Shown here: piece after piece, positions 59,901-64,000 of the stretch
How positions within the stretch are numbered: the stretch's first letter is position 1
Layout: each line of letters opens with the position of its first letter
Source of the DNA: Parasalinivibrio latis
GTDB lineage: Bacteria; Pseudomonadota; Gammaproteobacteria; Enterobacterales; Vibrionaceae
Length of the DNA: 64,000 bases
Assembly: GCF_036825535.1 (NCBI RefSeq)
Contig: NZ_CP098812.1
Coordinates: 1,364,001 to 1,428,000, forward strand
Direction: 5' to 3'
Program-made: the position numbers and the translations under genes
Notes under the pieces: model-generated
Told to the model about the DNA's origin: nothing
Databases searched by the model: none
What the model saw: the letters and a program-made list of their open reading frames with translations, nothing else

Positions 59901-62354
59901 GGCCTGCGTAATACCATAGCGCTGCTGGGGCGCGCCGGTATGGGTAACGGACGTGTCCACTGGACAGCGAACTTTGATGAAATCCATGACTTCGAGAACG
60001 ATATCCGCTTTGGTTTCGGCGGTCGCGGCTTCATCCCTGATCCGCTGTTTGATAATGTCAAAGATCCTCTCGGTAATTCGAAAGCAGGTATCAGTGATGA
60101 TCTGGACAACCTCTCGTTCTACGTGTCGAGCCTGACGGAATACCCGCGCAGCCCGAAACGAAACCAGAACGGCACGCTGACTACAGATGCACAGGCTGGT
60201 GCTGCTCTGTTTACCCAGAAAGGCTGTGCAGGTTGCCACTCCGGTGATTTCTACACGGATACCTTGCGCCACGATGTCGGCACCATCCAGTCCTCCTCCG
60301 GCCAGGGAATTTCCCAGCCGCTGGGTGGTGTTGGCTTTGATACCCCAACCCTGATTGGGCTGGTGGATTCTGCGCCGTATTTCCACAACGGGCAGGCGGC
60401 AACCCTGGATGTTGTTCTTCAGACCGGTTCCCAGCATACCGTCAGTAACGCGACTGAACGCGCCCAACTGGTGGCTTACCTGGAGCAAATCGAATATGAA
60501 GGGCCTGAAATTGTTGCCCCAGCACCGCCACCGGCTCCGTCTTATGACTATCTGAGCGACCTTACTGAAATTTCTTCAACCAATCAGTGGGGACCGGTTG
60601 AGAAAGACCAGAGTAATGGTGAGCAGGGTACAGGCGACGGATCGACCATCCGTATTGACGGTACCAGCTATGAAAAAGGCTTGGGTGTCCATGCGTATTC
60701 CGAAGTGGTGTACAGCCTGACCGGGAAAGACTACGACCAGTTCAGTGCCATTATTGGTGTGGATGATGAGACTGGTGATTCTGGCTCGGTTGTGTTTGAA
60801 GTCTATATAGATGATGCCCTCAGCTACCAAAGCAGTGTATTGCGAGGAAGTGGTCCTGCCGATGCCGTTATTCTGCCGCTGACATCTTCAAACAGCTCGC
60901 TCAAGCTGGTGGTGAAAGATGGTGGAGATGGTGTAGGCCATGACCATGCAGACTGGGCCGATGCGAAGTTGCGAGTGAAGTCTGCCGGTACCAACCAGCC
61001 GGGTCTTTATTACGGTGAGGTAAGTGGCAACATCAATATTACTGATGCCAACCCTAAAACCTCAGTGACTACAAACCTCAGCGAAACCGAGGATGCAATT
61101 GGGGGCTATACCACTGAGATCTACACCGGTTACATCTATGATGCTGACGGTAACATTTCGTTCCGTGAGTATATTGATGACAAAACCCGATTGTGGATTG
61201 ATGGCGAACTGGTGCTTTCCAGCGATATCTGGGATGACATCCAGTCGACGGGCAACCTGAACCTGTCTCCGGGCTGGCACGCCTTTGAGCTGCGGATCAG
61301 TAATGGAAATGGTGGTAGTGGCCCGACATCCGGTATTGGCTTTGCATTTGACCCGAATGGAGGAACCAACTGGCAGCATCCGGAAGATCCGGGTGACGGC
61401 AGCCTGTTCCGTACAGTTAACCCTGGTTCGGGCACAACGCAGTATGTTTATGCCAGTGACCTTACCGAAGTTTCCTCCACCAACGGTTGGGGCAGCATTG
61501 AGAAAGACCGTTCTAATGGTGAACAGGGGGACAATGACGGAGGTACGCTGACCATTGCCGGCAATACCTTTGATAAAGGTCTGGGTGTGCATGCCACTTC
61601 CGAGGTGGTGTACCAGTTTACTGCCGGGTCTTACGACCAGTTTACGTCTGCTATCGGTATTGATGATGAAGTGGGAGACGCCGGTTCGGTCATCTTCAAA
61701 GTCTTTATCGACGGTGTAGAGGCATACCAGAGCGGTGTCATTCGCGGTGCTGACGGTGCGGAGAGTGTGATCGTATCTATCCCGGCATCTGCCACTGAGT
61801 TGAAGCTGGAAGTCACCGGAGCCGGTGACGGTATCGGCCATGACCATGCAGATTGGGCGGATGCCAAGTTCCGGGTAGGGACCGGCGGTTCTGGTGGTAC
61901 TACTCGCCAGTACGACTATGCCAGCGATCTTTCCGAGAGCTCTTCAACCAATGGTTGGGGACCCATCGAAAAAGACCGCTCCAATGGTGAACAAGGTGCA
62001 ACCGATGGTAACACGATAACCATCGGCGGGCAGATCTACACTAAAGGCCTGGGTGTACATGCGGTATCCAGCGTTGTCTACGACTTCGCTGCCGGTACCT
62101 ACGACCTGTTTACGGCGGATATCGGTATCGATGACGAAGTCGGCAGCCAGGGAACGGTGGTCTTTGTGGTCAGTGTAGGCGGTTCAGAAGTCTACCGCAG
62201 TGGTACGATCGGTGGTGCTGATGGTGCGACACAAGTTTCCGTTGCTGTACCCAGCAATGCAACCCAACTGACACTTTCAGTCGAAAGTGCCGGAGATGGT
62301 GTCGGCCATGATCATGCTGACTGGGCTGATGCCAAATTCCGGCGAGCTCTTTAA
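56910..62354 (+). CDS. giant secreted di-heme cytochrome with beta-propellers, PKD, NPCBM and PA14-like domains
   Basis: 1814 residues from the ATG at 56910 (GAGG upstream; a longer frame from 56793 is not used). Signal peptide about 1-34. In order: LVIVD-like propeller (about 60-395; repeats such as GLTIVNTSDVSNPYVEK), Big_5/Ig-like domain (about 402-505), PKD (about 515-590; EYSWDFGDGS), YVTN/YncE-like propeller (about 605-930), di-heme cytochrome c peroxidase/MauG-like domain (about 945-1200) with C976ASCH980 and C1106AGCH1110 and a TPTLIGLVDSAPYFHNG segment, proline linker (1203-1210), NPCBM-like domain 1 (1212-1357), PA14-like domain (1364-1490), NPCBM-like domains 2 (1512-1656) and 3 (1668-1812). 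Likely exported, heme-loaded in the periplasm and bound to a glycan or the cell surface. Substrate and reaction unknown. I know of no named family with this full order of domains. Confidence 0.88.
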   Translation: MEHSFIRRFNQRRIIPLIASALTCTLGAGGTMAAQGPGLGNLQYSSSEVFTQVSTPSVDDTTGLLPPDYPGRKHFGVNVMTMLNGYMIGVFAPDSGGGPGGWIALDASNPRNLQLVKMVYEPDTSNAHRTGDGLRTAEFREPHSFGLGENNHIAIQTGKGIEIWDWSDVNNPIQVSKLAISGVNFGDYNNVSWQLFWQAPYLYVSRGNAGLTIVNTSDVSNPYVEKTVPTSQLGGFNVGPVFALGNELYLSSMETTAGFSILNIDDPLTPLLVKTVSRLPERYYSSCWDGTKAYFGARSAGDSLRIYDTTSNPMALLSDSESGFVNLYCNVQDDKLFLGNQDDISVLDVGDLNNISIDGTGSLDATSSNTDHGQVFAFGNTVWVGNDHGSGSGLIARQTSPDNTPPQVVRTMPGSTATHQARTSRVGVALSDSVLMDSVNSNTFKVTKIGSSTPVSGTYSVNLGFVHFTPDSQFDADGIYSVTLNGIKDFAGNAMPEYTWSFSTGDTAGHTVSSSVPNTVQVGQSFGVSASSSPINNGTIEYSWDFGDGSTPTAFSTNSSASHTYTTPGHWTPIVTIRESGFKTTQPSDVTAHYPVTSTAPVSASSIVVAGSRVVSVNEDNDTVTAISANAPYGKLWETKVAERPRTVAVAPNGNIWATAQDGDAISVLSPTGTRLSDISLPRASQPHGIAFAPDGSAAYVTLQATGELLKLNPTNGAILDRVTVGHSARGLAIDSDSGVALVTRFISPQTHAEVIEVDIGTMTVSDTINLAKDTTTIDGPDRSRGLPNYLNSVTISPDGRTAWVPSNKTNVDRGAFNENRAITFETTVRAILSQINLQTGQEIPANQLDMDNRAQPKAVAFSTLGDYTYTAIEGQNSVEIRDAYSRNRVNELVEVGQAPIGLVRSGDKLFVHGFLSRSISVFDVSDFEQNGGDIQRLAETSTVANEKLHPRVLAGKQIFHNAADARMTQDGYLSCASCHAGGDSDGRVWDFTDRGEGLRNTIALLGRAGMGNGRVHWTANFDEIHDFENDIRFGFGGRGFIPDPLFDNVKDPLGNSKAGISDDLDNLSFYVSSLTEYPRSPKRNQNGTLTTDAQAGAALFTQKGCAGCHSGDFYTDTLRHDVGTIQSSSGQGISQPLGGVGFDTPTLIGLVDSAPYFHNGQAATLDVVLQTGSQHTVSNATERAQLVAYLEQIEYEGPEIVAPAPPPAPSYDYLSDLTEISSTNQWGPVEKDQSNGEQGTGDGSTIRIDGTSYEKGLGVHAYSEVVYSLTGKDYDQFSAIIGVDDETGDSGSVVFEVYIDDALSYQSSVLRGSGPADAVILPLTSSNSSLKLVVKDGGDGVGHDHADWADAKLRVKSAGTNQPGLYYGEVSGNINITDANPKTSVTTNLSETEDAIGGYTTEIYTGYIYDADGNISFREYIDDKTRLWIDGELVLSSDIWDDIQSTGNLNLSPGWHAFELRISNGNGGSGPTSGIGFAFDPNGGTNWQHPEDPGDGSLFRTVNPGSGTTQYVYASDLTEVSSTNGWGSIEKDRSNGEQGDNDGGTLTIAGNTFDKGLGVHATSEVVYQFTAGSYDQFTSAIGIDDEVGDAGSVIFKVFIDGVEAYQSGVIRGADGAESVIVSIPASATELKLEVTGAGDGIGHDHADWADAKFRVGTGGSGGTTRQYDYASDLSESSSTNGWGPIEKDRSNGEQGATDGNTITIGGQIYTKGLGVHAVSSVVYDFAAGTYDLFTADIGIDDEVGSQGTVVFVVSVGGSEVYRSGTIGGADGATQVSVAVPSNATQLTLSVESAGDGVGHDHADWADAKFRRAL
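60543..62345 (+). repeat. three tandem NPCBM-type domain repeats inside the giant protein
   Basis: Copies at 60543-60980, 61443-61877 and 61911-62345. Each has a SSTNxWGxxEKDxSNGEQG opening, KGLGVHAxSxVVY in the middle and GDGxGHDHADWADAK at the end. Copies 2 and 3 are adjacent and most alike; copy 1 is separated from copy 2 by the PA14-like domain. The copies differ at many codons, so the duplication is not recent. Confidence 0.85.
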
Positions 62355-62370
62355 TTTGTAGAACCCAATC

Positions 62371-62397
62371 AAAGCAGGCGGGAAACCGCCTGCTTTT
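62371..62397 (+). terminator. terminator of the giant cytochrome gene
   Basis: AAAGCAGGCGG (62371-62381), four-base loop, CCGCCTGCTTT (62386-62396) and a short T-run. 17 bases after the stop codon. Confidence 0.88.
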
Positions 62398-62427
62398 CTT
62401 TTATGTACGCATTAAATGAGGAAAAGG

Positions 62428-63327
62428 ATGACCATTTCGACTGCCTCAATGGAGGTGCTTCACGCCACTTCTGCCGTAATTGGGGAATCGCCGTTGTTCC
62501 ATGATGGGGAATTGGTTTGGGTGGATGCTGAAGGAAAGCGCGTGTATCTGGCGAAAATCCGGGAGTCCGCGAACCCTGATATTGTCGAGTTCGCACTGCC
62601 GGTGCCTGTCAGTGCGATAGCCAGTTCCGGTGTCAACGGATGGATATTGGTATGCAAAAACGGGCTATACCATTGTGACAAGAGGTTTGGCGCTTTACTG
62701 TCACTTGGAAACCCGGTTTCAAATCCATCAGATTTACGCCTGAATGACTGTACTGTCAGCCCTGCCGGTGATCTATGGTTCGGATCAATGAATGGTGCTG
62801 ATTTGGAAGCGCCGGATGGCGAGATATTTATCCTGCACAGGAATACGCTGAAAATCGAGAAGTTGGATGTGGGCTTTTCTGTGTCTAACGGCATCAGTTT
62901 TGATAAGGACAGGCGTCGGGTATATATCACCAATATGTTTAAACGACAGGTTTTCGTTTATCAACTTGAAGCGGATTTTCGAACCGTTCGCTCGAAAGAG
63001 GTGTTCCTGGAACTGCCGGAGCAAGAGGGTTACCCAGACGGACTGAAAACGGATTCTGAGGGAAATCTCTATGTTTGCCATTGGGACGCCGGGTTAATCA
63101 GTATCTGGAATCCCCAAGGGGACAACGTGCAAAAACTGAAGTTACCAGTAAAACACGCTACGCGTTGTACCTTTGGTGGGTCTGAGTTACGGGACTTATA
63201 CGTAACAAGCGGGAATTACGAAATGTCTGATGAAGAGAAGCATGCACAGCCTCTTTCTGGCCAGACATTGAGGATAGACAGCTCCATTTCCGGTGTTGCA
63301 GATAATGTATTTGGGATGGATCAGTAA
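62428..63327 (+). CDS. SMP-30/gluconolactonase-family lactonase
   Basis: 299 residues from the ATG at 62428 with GAGG 6 bases upstream; an ATG at 62416 has no such site. Six-bladed SMP-30 propeller with the metal ligands in IGESPLFHDGELVWVD (Glu), SVSNGISFDKD (Asn) and GYPDGLKTDSEGNLYVCHWD (Asp), plus LRLNDCTVSPAGDLWFGSM. No signal peptide, so cytoplasmic. Hydrolyses a sugar lactone to the acid. It directly follows the giant protein gene and has its own terminator; it may act on an oxidised sugar from the neighbouring pathways. Confidence 0.88.
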   Translation: MTISTASMEVLHATSAVIGESPLFHDGELVWVDAEGKRVYLAKIRESANPDIVEFALPVPVSAIASSGVNGWILVCKNGLYHCDKRFGALLSLGNPVSNPSDLRLNDCTVSPAGDLWFGSMNGADLEAPDGEIFILHRNTLKIEKLDVGFSVSNGISFDKDRRRVYITNMFKRQVFVYQLEADFRTVRSKEVFLELPEQEGYPDGLKTDSEGNLYVCHWDAGLISIWNPQGDNVQKLKLPVKHATRCTFGGSELRDLYVTSGNYEMSDEEKHAQPLSGQTLRIDSSISGVADNVFGMDQ

Positions 63328-63341
63328 TCTGAGCGGATAAA

Positions 63342-63369
63342 AAAGCCGCGACTGAGCGCGGCTTTCTTT
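63342..63369. terminator. bidirectional terminator between lactonase and PotD-like genes
   Basis: AAAGCCGCG (63342-63350), six-base loop, CGCGGCTTT (63357-63365), with an A-run on the left and TTTCTTT on the right. It separates convergent genes. Confidence 0.88.
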
Positions 63370-63378
63370 CCGTGTAAA

Positions 63379-64000
63379 TCAGCTTTTCAGTTGTTGCCAG
63401 TACTTATCGTAAATAGCAACAGCGGGACCCACATCGTTGGTGAATTCACCTTTCGCCATATCTTCTTCAGTTGGGAAGATCATGGTGTCATTGCGAACCT
63501 CTTCACTAAGGTGTTCTTTGGCACGCTTGCTTGGTGCTGGGTAGCCAAGCTCTTCAACCATGGCAGCCTGGTTTTCAGGGCGGTACATAAAGTCGATGAA
63601 CTTATGGGCCAGGTCTTTGTTTTCCGCATTCTTAGGAATAATGAAGTTGTCCATCCACAGGATTGAACCTTCTTCCGGATAAACGAAGCCAATGCTGTCC
63701 ATTTCCTGACGGGCAGTATATGCGTTGCCATTCCACTGCTGGCCAACAGATACTTCGCCGGTAACAAAAGGAACGTGCGGTGCATCAGAGTTGTAAACAA
63801 CGACGTTCGGCTTCAGGGCAACCAGCTTTTCGAAGGCTTCTTTGATTTCAGCTTCATTGGTTGTATTGATACTGTAACCCAGAGACTTGAGCGCCATGCC
63901 AAACACGTCGCGCACATCATCCAACAGCATTACCTGGCCAACAAACTCTTCGCGCCACAGGTCACTCCATTTGGCTACCTTGCTGGCGTCTACCATCTCG
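63379..64000 (-). CDS. spermidine/putrescine-type ABC binding protein PotD/PotF (partial)
   Basis: The frame is open through the right edge of the window, so only the C-terminal 206 or so residues are present; an ATG at 63996 is internal. Pattern: MLLDDVRDVFGMALKSLGYSINTTNEAEIKEAFEKL, GEVSVGQQWNGNAYTARQ, FVYPEEGSILWMDNFIIPKNAENKDLAHKFIDFMYRPENQAAMVEELGYPAPSKRA, standard for the second lobe of periplasmic polyamine-binding proteins. The acidic and aromatic residues of the polyamine pocket (WMDNF, EEGS) are kept. The rest of the potABCD-type operon should lie to the right. Confidence 0.92.
   Translation of the reverse strand, partial: EMVDASKVAKWSDLWREEFVGQVMLLDDVRDVFGMALKSLGYSINTTNEAEIKEAFEKLVALKPNVVVYNSDAPHVPFVTGEVSVGQQWNGNAYTARQEMDSIGFVYPEEGSILWMDNFIIPKNAENKDLAHKFIDFMYRPENQAAMVEELGYPAPSKRAKEHLSEEVRNDTMIFPTEEDMAKGEFTNDVGPAVAIYDKYWQQLKS

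Noticed and set aside
1..64000. tRNA, rRNA, CRISPR array, transposase or integrase
   Set aside because: I looked for CCA-ended cloverleaf genes, spaced direct repeats and DDE or tyrosine recombinase motifs and saw none.

Overview
The window reads as chromosomal DNA of a Gram-negative gammaproteobacterium, most likely a marine heterotroph. The signs are TRAP and tripartite tricarboxylate (TTT) transporters, FNR/Anr-type sites, a sigma-54 regulated uptake system, an Entner-Doudoroff gluconate locus, guaC, and a Tat system with a PhoX-type phosphatase. No rRNA, tRNA, insertion sequence, phage gene or CRISPR array was seen, so the genus is not fixed; a Vibrionaceae-like or related marine lineage is a low-confidence guess. 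Coding density is high, and almost every gene belongs to a block for uptake and breakdown of small carbon compounds together with its regulator.

Layout. 1-5.3 kb: a Tim44-like membrane protein cut by the window edge, an FMN glutamate-synthase-like protein with two CDGSH iron-sulfur domains, an EAL protein, and a di-heme cytochrome c peroxidase with a perfect FNR box upstream. 5.4-11 kb: gluconate regulon (gntP, divergent gntK-edd-eda, gntR) with two overlapping GntR operators. 11.1-14.6 kb: fructokinase and a LacI-type regulator behind a 26-bp perfect palindrome, then guaC. 14.6-23.8 kb: a leftward operon of unknown substrate (Gfo/Idh oxidoreductase, DUF993 TIM-barrel protein, sugar isomerase/epimerase-like protein, TctC-TctB-TctA, cupin), flanked by TetR and ROK regulators. 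24-28.9 kb: an iron/sugar-phosphate-type ABC importer followed by a PP2C-like phosphatase. 28.9-38 kb: a FIST-GGDEF sensor, then a DctB-like kinase and DctD-like sigma-54 activator flanking a TRAP-TAXI transporter; a -24/-12 promoter and upstream sites are visible.

38.3-41.8 kb: tatB and tatC without tatA, directly before a Tat-dependent PhoX-like protein and a small protein with a PEP-CTERM-like tail. 41.8-46.1 kb: a LOG-family hydrolase, then Fe-ADH, mmsA and an iclR-type gene. 46.7-56.6 kb: an operon for an unknown sugar or polyol (RbsB/A/C-type ABC importer, SorC regulator, aldo-keto reductase, GlpD/EryB-like dehydrogenase, LsrF-like class I aldolase, FGGY kinase). 56.9-62.4 kb: an 1814-residue secreted multidomain protein with two beta-propeller-like regions, Ig-like and PKD domains, a di-heme cytochrome domain, three NPCBM-type domains and a PA14-like domain. 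62.4-64 kb: an SMP-30 lactonase and the C-terminal part of a PotD-type binding protein.

Most likely new biology: the giant cytochrome/carbohydrate-binding protein next to a sugar or polyol operon of unknown substrate, the DUF993-Gfo/Idh-TTT pathway, and the TatBC pair placed with its probable substrate.
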